From Rubrivivax sp. (GTDB taxonomy: Bacteria > Pseudomonadota > Gammaproteobacteria > Burkholderiales > Burkholderiaceae_C), in assembly GCA_019635285.1 (NCBI GenBank), contig JAHBZS010000016.1, positions 1 to 64,000 of the forward strand: 64,000 nt of DNA. The letters are read 5' to 3'. Made by a program: the position numbers and the translations under genes. This document shows, piece after piece, positions 34,392 to 43,698 of this stretch. The notes below the pieces were generated by a model. That model saw only the letters and a program-made list of their open reading frames with translations. It made no database searches and was not told the origin of the DNA. The first letter of the stretch is position 1, and each line of letters opens with the position of its first letter.

Positions 34392-34437
34392 CGGGCCGGG
34401 CTCACAATCGCGGCAGCCCAACGCGCCAAAGTCCGCC

Positions 34438-35931
34438 ATGCCTCTAGAGCCGATGTACATCGCCCCCGCGCGCTTCGACGATCCGGCGCAGGCGCTGGAG
34501 CAGGTGCGCGACATCTACCGCCGCAGCGTGCAGCACCTGCGCGACGCGCTGCATGCCTACGTGGCCGGGGCCGACCCGGCGCAGCGCGTGCGCGCCTGCT
34601 ACCCCTTCGTGCGCGTGCGCACCGACACGGTGGCGCGCGCCGACTCGCGCCTGAGCTACGGCTTCGTCTCCGGCCCCGGCGTCTACGAGACCACCTTGAC
34701 GCGGCCGGAGCTGTTCGGCCGCTACTACCTGGAGCAGTTCACGCTGCTGCTGCGCAACCACGGCGTGGCGCTGGAGGTGGGCACCAGCGCGCAGCCGATC
34801 CCGGCGCATTTCTGCCTGGCCGACGACGACCATGTGGAAGGCACCTTGACGCCCGAGCGCCGGCTGCGCCTGCGCGACCTGTTCGACCTGCCGGACCTGA
34901 GCGTGATGGACGACGGCATCGCCAACGGCACGCACGAGCCGCGCCCCGGCGAGCCGCAGCCGCTGGCGCTGTTCACCGCGCCGCGCGTGGACTACTCGCT
35001 GCAGCGGCTGCGCCACTACACCGGCACCGCGGCCGAGCATTTCCAGAACTTCGTGCTCTTCACCAACTACCAGTTCTACATCGACGAGTTCATCCAGCTC
35101 GGCCGCGAGATGATGGCCGACCCGCGCTGCGACTACGACAGCTTCGTCGAGCCCGGCAACGTGGTCACGCGCCGCGCCGGCAGCCTGGCGCATGCCGACG
35201 ACGGCCACGGCAGCGCGCCGCCGCGGCTGCCGCAGATGCCGGCCTACCACCTGCGCCGCGGCGACCACAGCGGCATCACCATGGTCAACATCGGCGTTGG
35301 CCCGGCCAATGCCAAGACCATCACCGACCACATCGCGGTGCTGCGCCCGCATGCCTGGCTGATGCTCGGCCACTGCGCCGGGCTGCGCAATGCGCAGCAG
35401 CTGGGCGACTACGTGCTGGCCCACGGCTACGTGCGCGAGGACCACGTGCTCGACGAGGAACTGCCGCTGTGGGTGCCGATCCCCGCGCTGGCCGAGGTGC
35501 AGCAGGCGCTGGAGCAGGCGGTGGCCGACGTCACGCAGCTCGAGGGCTACGAGCTGAAGCGCCTGATGCGCACCGGCACCGTGGCCAGCACCGACAACCG
35601 CAACTGGGAGCTGCTGCCCAAGCACAACGTGCCGAGCACGCCGGAGCGCCGTTTCAGCCAGAGCCGCGCGGTGGCGCTGGACATGGAGAGCGCGACCATC
35701 GCCGCCAACGGCTTCCGCTTCCGCGTGCCCTACGGCACCTTGCTGTGCGTCAGCGACAAGCCGCTGCACGGCGAGATCAAGCTGCCGGGCATGGCCAACA
35801 CCTTCTACCGCGAGCGTGTCGACCAGCACCTGCGCATCGGCATCCGCGCGGTCGAGCTGCTGCGCCAGGAGCGCCCCGGGCGGCTGCACAGCCGCAAGCT
35901 GCGCAGCTTTGCCGAGGTGGCGTTCCAGTAG
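34438..35931 (+). CDS. amn: AMP nucleosidase
   Basis: 497 residues. Hydrolyses AMP to adenine and ribose 5-phosphate. The N-terminal domain (about 1-190) is of the Amn type and the C-terminal one a nucleoside-phosphorylase fold: ITMVNIGVGPANAKTITDHI, MLGHCAGLRN, and SRAVALDMESATIAANGFRF with the catalytic-region acidic residues. LCVSDKPLHGEIKLPGMAN closes the domain. Length fits E. coli Amn (484). The frame also allows the later ATG MYIAPARF, four codons on. Purine salvage and adenylate pool control in the cytoplasm. Confidence 0.95.
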   Translation: MPLEPMYIAPARFDDPAQALEQVRDIYRRSVQHLRDALHAYVAGADPAQRVRACYPFVRVRTDTVARADSRLSYGFVSGPGVYETTLTRPELFGRYYLEQFTLLLRNHGVALEVGTSAQPIPAHFCLADDDHVEGTLTPERRLRLRDLFDLPDLSVMDDGIANGTHEPRPGEPQPLALFTAPRVDYSLQRLRHYTGTAAEHFQNFVLFTNYQFYIDEFIQLGREMMADPRCDYDSFVEPGNVVTRRAGSLAHADDGHGSAPPRLPQMPAYHLRRGDHSGITMVNIGVGPANAKTITDHIAVLRPHAWLMLGHCAGLRNAQQLGDYVLAHGYVREDHVLDEELPLWVPIPALAEVQQALEQAVADVTQLEGYELKRLMRTGTVASTDNRNWELLPKHNVPSTPERRFSQSRAVALDMESATIAANGFRFRVPYGTLLCVSDKPLHGEIKLPGMANTFYRERVDQHLRIGIRAVELLRQERPGRLHSRKLRSFAEVAFQ

Positions 35932-35949
35932 CCGGCGGCGCCGGCACGC

Positions 35950-37128
35950 TCAGCCCACGGCGCGCGGCCGCCACAGCGGCCGCAGCCACCAGACGCCCAG
36001 CAGCGGCCCCAGCCCCAGCCAGGGCAGCAGCGCGGCCAGATCGTGGTGCTGCGCCAGGGTGACGAACAGCTGGATGCTGAGGATGGAGATGCCGAAGCCG
36101 ATGCTGTTGACCAGCGTGAGCACGCTGCCCACGGCCTGCGGCGGCGCGTTCACCGCGGTCAGCGCCGAGAACTGCGGTGAATCGCCGGCCACGGTGATGC
36201 CCCACAGCAGCAGCCACAGCCCGAACAGCAGGTCGGGCGCCTGCAGCAGCCAAGGCGCCACCGCGCAGCACAGGCCGCTGCAACCCAGCTGCCAGGCGGC
36301 GACGCGCGCGCTGCCGACGCGCCGCGCCCAGGCGCCGCCAGCGATGCAGCCGATGGCGCCGGCGCCCAGCACGGCGAAGGCCGCCCAGGACAGCGCCGCG
36401 CCCTGCAGCCGCGTGGCCAGGATCATCGGCACCAGCACCCACATCGTGTACAGCTCCCACATGTGGCCGAAGTAGCCGAACACCGACGCACGCACCTTGC
36501 GGTCGGTCCAGATGCTGCCCAGCGCGCGCCACTGCAACCCGGCGCCGGCGCCGGCCGCGCGCGGCCGCTCCGGCAGCGCCGCGTAGAGCAGCAGCCCGCC
36601 CAGCGCCGCCGCCGCGCCGACGCTGTAGAAGACCACCGGCCAGGGCAGCGCTGCCCCCAGGCCGCGCACCGCATGGGCGCTGGCGCTGCCGAGGATCAGC
36701 GCGCCGATCAGCCAGCCCAGCGCACTGCCCAGGCCACGCGGGAACCACTGCGACGCGATCTTCATGCCCACCGGGTAGATGCCGGCCAGGAAGAAGCCGG
36801 TCAAGGTGCGCCACAGCAGCAGCTGCTGGAACGCGCCCGCGCTCCAGGCGCCGGCCAGCGTGCAGCCGGCGCCGGCCAGCGCGCACAGCAGGAACACACG
36901 TCGCGCGCTGAAGCGGTCGGCGACGGCCAGCAGCGCGAACAGCAGCGTGCCGGCGATGAAGCCGAACTGCACCGCCGAGGTCAAGGTGCCCACGTCGGCG
37001 GCGGCCCAGCCGTAGTCGCGCTGCAGCTCGGGCATCACCGCATTCACCGCGAACCACGGCGAGGTGCCGGCCAGCTGCGCCAGCACGAGCACCGGCAGCA
37101 CGCGGCGCGGCGCGGGCGCGTCGGTCAC
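35950..37128 (-). CDS. MFS transporter
   Basis: 392 residues, twelve hydrophobic segments. LAQLAGTSPWFAVNAVMPELQ and the loop ADRFSARRVFLL fit the MFS family, near members annotated as cyanate/NNP-like or general permeases. The substrate cannot be read. Ends 19 bp from amn (convergent). The ATG at 37128 follows the amidase gene by 10 bp on the same strand, so the two are probably co-transcribed. Confidence 0.85.
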   Translation of the reverse strand: MTDAPAPRRVLPVLVLAQLAGTSPWFAVNAVMPELQRDYGWAAADVGTLTSAVQFGFIAGTLLFALLAVADRFSARRVFLLCALAGAGCTLAGAWSAGAFQQLLLWRTLTGFFLAGIYPVGMKIASQWFPRGLGSALGWLIGALILGSASAHAVRGLGAALPWPVVFYSVGAAAALGGLLLYAALPERPRAAGAGAGLQWRALGSIWTDRKVRASVFGYFGHMWELYTMWVLVPMILATRLQGAALSWAAFAVLGAGAIGCIAGGAWARRVGSARVAAWQLGCSGLCCAVAPWLLQAPDLLFGLWLLLWGITVAGDSPQFSALTAVNAPPQAVGSVLTLVNSIGFGISILSIQLFVTLAQHHDLAALLPWLGLGPLLGVWWLRPLWRPRAVG

Positions 37129-37138
37129 GCCGCGGCCG

Positions 37139-38581
37139 TCACGAAAGGTCGGGCCGGCGCGCCAGCCAGTCGGCGATGGCTTCTTCGTAGGCGGCGGCCG
37201 CGTTCAGCACGGCCAGGTCGCCCAGCGGCGGGCCGATCAGCTGCATGCCCATCGGCAGGCCGTCGTCGCTGAAGCCCGCCGGCACGCTGATCGCCGGCAG
37301 GCCGGCCAGCGTGGCGTAGATGACCACCTCCATCCAGCGGTGGTAGGTGTCCATGCGCTGGCCGGCGATCTCGCGCGGCCAGGTCCATTCGGCCGGGAAG
37401 GGCCAGACCTGCGCGCTGGGCAGCACCAGCAGGTCGTGGCGCTCGAACAGGCCGACCATGTGGCGGTAGAAGCGCGTGCGGTTGGCGCTGGCCGCATAGA
37501 CCTGCGGGCCGCTCAGGCCCTGGCCCTGGTCGTATTCCCACTGCGCCTCGGGTTTCAGCTGCGCATGCTTCTGCGGATCGGCGCCCAGCGGGCCCAGCGT
37601 GCCGGCCACCAGGAAACGGCGCCAGGTGAGCCAGGTCTGCCAGACCTCGTCGCAGGGGTAGCCCAGCGAGATGGGCTCGACCACCGCGCCCAGCGCCTCG
37701 AAGCGCTTCAGCGCCGCTTCGCACAGCGCCAGGATGCCGGGCTCGAAGGGCAGGTGGCTGCCCAGCGAACCCAGCCAGCCGATGCGCAGGCCGCGCGCGC
37801 GCGGCTGCAGCGGCTGGGCGAAGGCGCTGCCGTCCTGCGCGATGGACAGCGGCTGGCGCGCGTCGTAGCCCGCCTGGACGGCCAGCAGCTGCGCCACGTC
37901 GCGCACCGTGCGGCCCATCGGCCCTTCGGTGCCCAAGAGCGCGACGTAGCCGTCGCCGAGGTGCGGGTTGTAGGGCACGCGGCCCTGGCTGGGGCGCAGG
38001 CCGAAGACGTTGTTCCAGGCGGCCGGGTTGCGCAGCGAGCCCATCATGTCGCTGCCGTCGGCCACCGGCTGCAGGCGCAGGGTCAGCGACACTGCCGCGC
38101 CGCCGCTGGAGCCGCCGGCGCTGCGCGCGGTGTTCCACGGGTTCAGCGTGGTGCCGAAGACGGTGTTGTAGGTGTGCGAGCCCAGGCCGAACTCGGGCAC
38201 GTTGCTGCGGCCGATGACGATGCCGCCGGCCGCCTTCATGCGCGCCACCATCAGCGAGTCGTGGCTCGGGCGCTGCTGGCGCAGCAGAGGCGAGCCCATG
38301 GTGGTGAGCACGCCGTCGACGGCGCTCAGGTCCTTGATGGCCATCGGGAAGCCGTGCATCCAGCCCAGGCTCTGGCCGCGCGCCAGCTGCGCATCGCGCT
38401 CGTCGGCTTGGCGCAGCAGCGCGTCCTGGGGCAGCAGGCTGACCAGCGCGTTGACCTTCGGGTTCAGCGCCTCGATGCGCGCCAGGCTGGCCTGCAGCAC
38501 CTCGCGCGCCGACACCTCGCGGCGGTGGATGGCCGTGCTCAGGGCGCAGCCATCGAGCTGCGTGATGTCGTCGGCGTGCAT
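37139..38581 (-). CDS. Amidase signature family hydrolase
   Basis: 480 residues. The Ser-cisSer-Lys triad is visible: Lys in MAIKDLSAVDG, and the serine-rich signature NTARSAGGSSGGAAVSL, then GSDMMGSLRNPAAWNNVFG. These correspond to amidases of the GatA/indole-acetamide hydrolase type. The substrate is unknown. Start at ATG 38581 (MHADDITQLDG). Followed 10 bp later by an MFS gene that may import or export the substrate (inference). Confidence 0.92.
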   Translation of the reverse strand: MHADDITQLDGCALSTAIHRREVSAREVLQASLARIEALNPKVNALVSLLPQDALLRQADERDAQLARGQSLGWMHGFPMAIKDLSAVDGVLTTMGSPLLRQQRPSHDSLMVARMKAAGGIVIGRSNVPEFGLGSHTYNTVFGTTLNPWNTARSAGGSSGGAAVSLTLRLQPVADGSDMMGSLRNPAAWNNVFGLRPSQGRVPYNPHLGDGYVALLGTEGPMGRTVRDVAQLLAVQAGYDARQPLSIAQDGSAFAQPLQPRARGLRIGWLGSLGSHLPFEPGILALCEAALKRFEALGAVVEPISLGYPCDEVWQTWLTWRRFLVAGTLGPLGADPQKHAQLKPEAQWEYDQGQGLSGPQVYAASANRTRFYRHMVGLFERHDLLVLPSAQVWPFPAEWTWPREIAGQRMDTYHRWMEVVIYATLAGLPAISVPAGFSDDGLPMGMQLIGPPLGDLAVLNAAAAYEEAIADWLARRPDLS

Positions 38582-38630
38582 GGGGTGTCTTGAGCTGCCG
38601 CAAAGACAGCCAGCCTAGCAGTTCGCCGCG

Positions 38631-38658
38631 TTGGCGGCACCGGGCCGCGCCCTAGTAC
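38631..38658 (+). promoter_or_regulatory. Possible sigma-70 promoter for the EF-G-like gene
   Basis: TTGGCG and TAGTAC stand 16 bp apart, 45 bp before the ATG, in the divergent gap between the amidase and the EF-G-like gene. Weak match in GC-rich DNA. Confidence 0.3.
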
Positions 38659-38702
38659 AGTCGGGCCGACACGGGCGCCATCCAGCGCCGAAGGAGACGC
38701 GC

Positions 38703-40766
38703 ATGCCCAGCCCAGCCACGACGAACGGCGCCGAGGCCGTCGCCCACATCCGCACGCTGGCGCTGGTCGGCCCGGCCGCTGCCGGCAAGACCAGCCTGGC
38801 CGAAGCGCTGCTGCACCACGCCGGCGCGATCACCACGCCGGGCTCGCTGGAGCGCGGCAGCACGGTCAGCGACTTCGACCCGCTGGAGCGGCGCATGCAG
38901 CACTCGCTGAACGCCGCGGTGATGCACCTGCAGCACGCCGACACGCGCGTGCACTTCATCGACACGCCGGGCGCGCCGGACTTCGTCGGCCAGTCGCTGC
39001 CGGCGCTGGAGGCGGTGGAGACGGCGGCGATCGTCATCAACGCGGTCAACGGCATCGAGCCGATGGCGGTGCGCATGATGGACTACGCCGCGCAGCGCCA
39101 CCTGGATCGCATCCTCATCGTCAACAAGATCGACGCACCGGGCGTCGACCTGGCCGGGCTGCTGGCGCAGATCCAGGCGGCCTTCGGCAAGGAATGCCTG
39201 CCGCTGAACCTGCCCGACGCCGGCGGTACCAAGGTGGTGGACTGCTTCTACAACCGCGAAGGCCACAGCGACTTCGGCGCCGTCGACGCCGCGCACCGCG
39301 CGCTGGTGGAGCAGGTGGTCGAGGTCGATGCCGACTTCGTCGACCGCTACCTCAACGACGGCGACATCGACGCCAGCGAACTGCACGCGCCGCTGGAGCA
39401 GGCGCTGCGCGAGGGCCACCTGATCCCGGTGTGCTTCGTCTCGGCCAAGAGCGGCGCCGGTGTGGCCGAGCTGCTGGACGTGATCGTCAAGCTGCTGCCC
39501 AACCCGACCGAGGGCAACCCGCCGGACTTCCTCAACGGCGAAGGCGCCGACGCGCAGCCGATGCATGCCGAGCCCGACCCGGCCAAGCACGTGCTGGCGC
39601 ATGTGTTCAAGATCAGCGCCGACCCCTTCGTCGGCAAGCTCGGCGTGTTCCGCGTGCACCAGGGCACCGTGTCGCAGGGCAGCCAGCTCTACGTGGGCCA
39701 CGGGCGCAAGCCCTTCAAGGTGGCGCACCTGTTCATGCTGCAGGGCAAGGACAACGTCGAGGTGCAACGAGCCTATCCCGGCGACATCGTCGCCGTGGCC
39801 AAGGTCGACGATCTGCATTTCGACGCCGTGCTGCACGACGCCGCCGAGGACGAGCACATCCACCTCAAGCCGCTGGACTTTCCGGTGCCGGTGCACGGCC
39901 TGGCCATCGCGCCTAAGCGCCACGGCGACGAGCAGCGCATGTGGGAGATCCTCAACAAGCTGGTCGCCGAAGACCCGTGCCTGAAGGTCGAGCACCTGGC
40001 GGCGACCAACGAGACCGTGCTCTACGGCCTGGGCGAGCTGCACCTGCGCATGCTGCTGGAGCGGCTGCGCGAGGTCTACAAGTTCGAGGTCGACACGCGC
40101 CCGCCGCGCATCGCCTACCGCGAGAGCGTCACCGCGAATGCCGAAGGCCACCACCGCCACAAGAAGCAGAGCGGCGGTGCCGGTCAGTTCGGTGAGGTGT
40201 TTCTGCGCATCGAGCCGCTGCCGCGCGGCGGCGGCTTCGAGTTCGTCGACGCGGTCAAGGGCGGCACCATTCCCGGCCAGTTCATGCCGGCGGTGGAAAA
40301 AGGCGTGCGCGAGGTGCTGGCCAGCGGCGCCATCGCCGGCTACCCGGTGGTCGACGTCAAGGTCATCGTGCACGACGGCAAGCACCACAGCGTGGACAGC
40401 AAGGAGATCGCCTTCGTCACCGCCGGCAAGAAGGCCTTCATCGCGGCGATCCGCGAAGCGCGGCCGATCGTGCTGGAGCCCATCGTGCACATCGAGATCA
40501 CCGCGCCCGACGCGGCCATGGGCGACATCACCGGCGACCTGTCGTCCAAGCGCGGCCAGGTCAACGGCACCACCAACGGCGCGGCCTCGACCATGGTGGT
40601 GCGCGGCCAGGTGCCGATGTCCGAGCTGTCGGGCTACCAGTCGCGGCTGAACGCCATGACCTCCGGCCAGGGCCGCTACACCATCGCGCTGTCCCACTAC
40701 GAGGCGGTACCGCCCCACGTGCAGCAGCAGCTGGTCGCGGCGCACCAGGTGCACGACGAGGATTGA
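38703..40766 (+). CDS. Elongation factor G-like GTPase (EF-G2 group)
   Basis: 687 residues: GTPase domain (P-loop GPAAAGKTSL, DTPGAPDFVG, NKIDAPGVD), translational beta-barrel domain, EF-G domains III-V (LSSKRGQVNGTTNGAAST in domain V). It differs from the housekeeping EF-G in the P-loop and lacks the RGITI switch-1 pattern (RGSTVSDFDPLERR instead), as in the secondary EF-G group. Such proteins are annotated as elongation factor G, but the role is not settled. ATG at 38703 with the RBS-like AAGGAGA upstream. Its stop overlaps the YdcF-type gene. Confidence 0.9.
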   Translation: MPSPATTNGAEAVAHIRTLALVGPAAAGKTSLAEALLHHAGAITTPGSLERGSTVSDFDPLERRMQHSLNAAVMHLQHADTRVHFIDTPGAPDFVGQSLPALEAVETAAIVINAVNGIEPMAVRMMDYAAQRHLDRILIVNKIDAPGVDLAGLLAQIQAAFGKECLPLNLPDAGGTKVVDCFYNREGHSDFGAVDAAHRALVEQVVEVDADFVDRYLNDGDIDASELHAPLEQALREGHLIPVCFVSAKSGAGVAELLDVIVKLLPNPTEGNPPDFLNGEGADAQPMHAEPDPAKHVLAHVFKISADPFVGKLGVFRVHQGTVSQGSQLYVGHGRKPFKVAHLFMLQGKDNVEVQRAYPGDIVAVAKVDDLHFDAVLHDAAEDEHIHLKPLDFPVPVHGLAIAPKRHGDEQRMWEILNKLVAEDPCLKVEHLAATNETVLYGLGELHLRMLLERLREVYKFEVDTRPPRIAYRESVTANAEGHHRHKKQSGGAGQFGEVFLRIEPLPRGGGFEFVDAVKGGTIPGQFMPAVEKGVREVLASGAIAGYPVVDVKVIVHDGKHHSVDSKEIAFVTAGKKAFIAAIREARPIVLEPIVHIEITAPDAAMGDITGDLSSKRGQVNGTTNGAASTMVVRGQVPMSELSGYQSRLNAMTSGQGRYTIALSHYEAVPPHVQQQLVAAHQVHDED

Positions 40767-41521
40767 GCCCGACCTATCTGGTCGGGGCCGTGGTCGTGCC
40801 CCCGACCTCGCTGATCCTGCTCGGCCTGTGGGGGTTGTGGCTGCAACGGCGCCGCCCGGTGCTCGGCCGTGCGCTCACCGGCGTCAGCCTGGCCGCGCTG
40901 CTGCTGCTGAGCCTGCCGCTGACGGCTGCGGCGCTGATGGCGCGGCTCGAGCCGCCGCCGTTGCGGGACGCGGCGCGCGCCCTCGGCGAGGCCCAGGCGG
41001 TGGTCATCCTGGGCGGCGGCGTGGCGGATGGGTCTCCCGAGTGGGGCGGCGACACGGTCAGCCCCATCACCCTGCAGCGTGCACGCTATGGCGCCTGGCT
41101 GGCCCGGCGCAGCGGGCTGCCGGTGCTGGTCACCGGCGCCGCGCCGAGGGACGGCCACCGCGGCGAAGCGGCGCTGATGCGCGACCTGCTGACCCAGGAA
41201 TTCGGCGTCCCCGTGCGCTGGTTCGACGAGCAGGCGCGCACCACCGCCGGCAATGCGCGCGAGGCGGCCAAGCTGCTGCAGGCCTCGGGCGTGCAGCGCG
41301 TCGTGCTGGTCACCAGCGCCTTCCACATGCCGCGCGCGCAGCGCGTCTTCGAGCAGGCCGGGCTGCAGGTGCTGCCCGCGCCCACCGGCTACTACGGCTA
41401 CCGCGACGGCCCCTTCAGCTGGGCGGACCTGGTGCCCAGCGGCGATGGCCTGCGCGTGTCCTACGTGGCGCTGCGCGAGATGGCGGCCGGGCTGATGTAT
41501 CGCCTGGTCGACCGCCAGTAG
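40763..41521 (+). CDS. YdcF/ElyC family membrane protein
   Basis: 252 residues from a TTG start that overlaps the stop of the preceding gene (TTGA). Two N-terminal membrane helices are followed by the DUF218 domain: AVVILGGGVADGSPEWGG, ARTTAGNAREAAKLL, and VLVTSAFHMPRAQRVF. ElyC/YdcF proteins are linked to envelope biogenesis; the reaction is unknown. A later GTG (VGAVVVPPTS) may be the real start, but the overlap favours the TTG. Confidence 0.85.
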   Translation: MSPTYLVGAVVVPPTSLILLGLWGLWLQRRRPVLGRALTGVSLAALLLLSLPLTAAALMARLEPPPLRDAARALGEAQAVVILGGGVADGSPEWGGDTVSPITLQRARYGAWLARRSGLPVLVTGAAPRDGHRGEAALMRDLLTQEFGVPVRWFDEQARTTAGNAREAAKLLQASGVQRVVLVTSAFHMPRAQRVFEQAGLQVLPAPTGYYGYRDGPFSWADLVPSGDGLRVSYVALREMAAGLMYRLVDRQ

Positions 41522-41576
41522 GCGCCCGCGCGGCGGCCGTTGTGCTCGGCTGTGCCGATCTCTGCCGCCCAGGCTC

Positions 41577-42419
41577 CTAGCCCACGGCCAGCGGCACGCG
41601 GCGCCGGGGCGGCGGGAACATCGCGTCGATCTGCGCGCAGGCCGACGCGTCCAGCCTCAGCGCGGCGGCGTCGAAGTTCTCGCGCAGCCGCGATGGGTCC
41701 GACGACTTCGGGATGACCATCACGCCGGGTTCGGCCAGCAGGCGGGCCAGCGCCAGCTGCGCCGGCGTGGCGCCCAGGTGCTGCGCCAGGCGCTTCAGGC
41801 CGGTATGCGCGGCCAACGCGCCCTGGTCGATCGGCGAATAGGCCATCAGCGGCATGTGCCGCGCCTGCTGCCAGGGCAGCAGGTCGAACTCGACGCCGCG
41901 GCGCGACAGCGAGTACCAGACCTGGTTGGCCGCGCACTGCGCGCCCAGCGGCAGTGCGGCCAGTTCCTGCAGGTCGTCCAGGTCGAAGTTGCTGACGCCC
42001 CAGCGCCGGATCAGCCCGCGCTCGCGCAGGCGCTCGAAGCCTTCGACCGTCTGCGGCAGCGGGATCGAGCCGCGCCAGTGCAGCAGGTACAGGTCCAGGT
42101 GGTCCAGCTGCAGCCGCTTCAGGCTGCGCTCGCAGGCCGCGACCACGCCCTGCGCGCTGGCGTGGTGCGGGTAGACCTTGGAGACCACGTACAGCGCGTC
42201 GCGCTGCAGCGTGCCGCGCAGCGCGGCGGCCAGGGCTTCGCCGAGCAGCGTTTCGGCGCCGCCTTCGCCGTACATCTCGGCGGTGTCGAAGGCGCGGTAG
42301 CCGATGTCCACGGCCAGGCGCAGCGCGGCCAGTTCGGCGGCGTGCGTGCGGCGGTTTTCGCCCATGCGCCAGGTGCCCAGGCCCAGGGCCGGCAGGTGGG
42401 ACGCGGCAGGCGCAGACAT
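41577..42419 (-). CDS. Aldo/keto reductase
   Basis: About 280 residues, (beta/alpha)8 barrel. The catalytic tetrad is visible: Asp in YRAFDTAEMYGEGG, Tyr in the same motif, Lys in YVVSKVYPHH and His in LYLLHWRG. IPKSSDPSRLRENF is the NADPH-binding segment. Start at 42419 (MSAPAASHL) or 42428 (MPRMSAP); the upstream part of the frame overlaps the divergent gene. Substrate unknown. Confidence 0.9.
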   Translation of the reverse strand: MSAPAASHLPALGLGTWRMGENRRTHAAELAALRLAVDIGYRAFDTAEMYGEGGAETLLGEALAAALRGTLQRDALYVVSKVYPHHASAQGVVAACERSLKRLQLDHLDLYLLHWRGSIPLPQTVEGFERLRERGLIRRWGVSNFDLDDLQELAALPLGAQCAANQVWYSLSRRGVEFDLLPWQQARHMPLMAYSPIDQGALAAHTGLKRLAQHLGATPAQLALARLLAEPGVMVIPKSSDPSRLRENFDAAALRLDASACAQIDAMFPPPRRRVPLAVG

Positions 42420-42471
42420 GCGCGGCATCTTAAGCCGCATACTGCAGCGGCGATGCAAGAGGAGACATGCG

Positions 42472-43605
42472 ATGAGCGATGACCAGGGTGCGCGTCTGTG
42501 GGTGTCGCGCGCCGACCTGCGGCAGACGCGGGTGGTGGCCGATCCCGACGCGCCGACTGCCCGGCCGCTGGCCGACGGCGAGGCGCGGCTGCGCATCCAG
42601 CGCTTTGCGCTCACCGCCAACAACATCACCTATGCGGCCTTCGGCGAGGCCATGCACTACTGGGACTTCTTTCCCACCGGCGATGCGGCCTGGGGCTGCA
42701 TTCCGGTGTGGGGCTTCGCCGAGGTCACCGAGTCGCGCGCGCAGGGCGTGGCCGTGGGCGAGCGCTATTACGGCTACTGGCCGATGGGCCGCTGGCTGGT
42801 GCTGCAGCCGCAGCGCGCCGGGGCGCGTGGCTTCGTCGCCGGCGACGCGCATCGGCGCGCGCTGCCCGCGGTCTACAACCAGGCGCTGCGCTGCGCCGCC
42901 GATGCGTCCTACGTGGCGGCGCGGGAGGCCGAGCAGGCCTTGCTGAAGCCGCTGTTCACCACCTCGTTCCTGATCGACGATTTCCTGGGCGACGAAGGCT
43001 TCTTCGGCGCGCAGCAGGTGCTGCTGTCCAGCGCGTCCAGCAAGACCGGCTTCGCCGCGGCCTTCTGCCTGGCGCGGCGCCGCGGCACCGCCACGGCGGT
43101 GCGCGTCATCGGCTGCAGTTCGCCGCGCAACCTGGACTTCTGCCGGTCGCTGGGCGTGTACGACGACGTGCGCGCCTACGACGCGCTGGCCTCGCTGGAC
43201 CCACGGGTGCGCACGGTGTACGTCGACTTTGCCGGCGACGCGGACTTCAGGCGCGCGCTGCACACGCACTTCGGCGACGCGCTGGCCTACAGCTGCTCGG
43301 TCGGCGGCACGCACTGGCAGGCGCTGGGCGGCGGCCGCGACCTGCCGGGGCCCAAGCCGACATTGTTCTTCGCGCCCGCCCACATCGCCCGGCGCAGCGA
43401 GGCGCCGCCGGCGGGCTGGGGCGCCGCCGTGCTGAACGAGCGCATCGGCGACGCCTGGACCGCTTTCCTGCAGCGCGTGGGCGACGCCGAGCCGCCGTGG
43501 CTGCGGGTGCGCGACTTCGTCGGGCCGCAGGCGGCGCGCGAGGCGCTGGAGGCGATGGTCGCTGGCCGGGCCGACCCGCGCGAGGGCTGGATGCTGGCGC
43601 TTTGA
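42472..43605 (+). CDS. DUF2855 family protein (quinone-oxidoreductase-like fold)
   Basis: 377 residues. The opening LRIQRFALTANNITYAAFGEAMHYWDFFPT and VLLSSASSKTGFAAAFCLAR are characteristic of DUF2855 proteins, which resemble MDR-type reductases but lack the usual NAD(P)H motifs. ATG at 42472 with RBS AGAGGAGA. It is divergent from the aldo/keto reductase with about 50 bp between starts. No biochemical function is known to me. Confidence 0.85.
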   Translation: MSDDQGARLWVSRADLRQTRVVADPDAPTARPLADGEARLRIQRFALTANNITYAAFGEAMHYWDFFPTGDAAWGCIPVWGFAEVTESRAQGVAVGERYYGYWPMGRWLVLQPQRAGARGFVAGDAHRRALPAVYNQALRCAADASYVAAREAEQALLKPLFTTSFLIDDFLGDEGFFGAQQVLLSSASSKTGFAAAFCLARRRGTATAVRVIGCSSPRNLDFCRSLGVYDDVRAYDALASLDPRVRTVYVDFAGDADFRRALHTHFGDALAYSCSVGGTHWQALGGGRDLPGPKPTLFFAPAHIARRSEAPPAGWGAAVLNERIGDAWTAFLQRVGDAEPPWLRVRDFVGPQAAREALEAMVAGRADPREGWMLAL

Positions 43606-43698
43606 AGGCCTGTTGATGGCCCGGGCACGGCGCGCGCCTCGCCGCCACCGGCATCGGCTGTCACCTTTTGCGGGCGGGCGCCGTCCAATGCCAAAAGG

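Noticed and set aside
38652..40754. 700-residue minus-strand frame opposite the EF-G-like gene
   Set aside because: Antisense shadow of a highly conserved GTPase in very GC-rich DNA; its sequence is repetitive in Arg, His and Leu without motifs.
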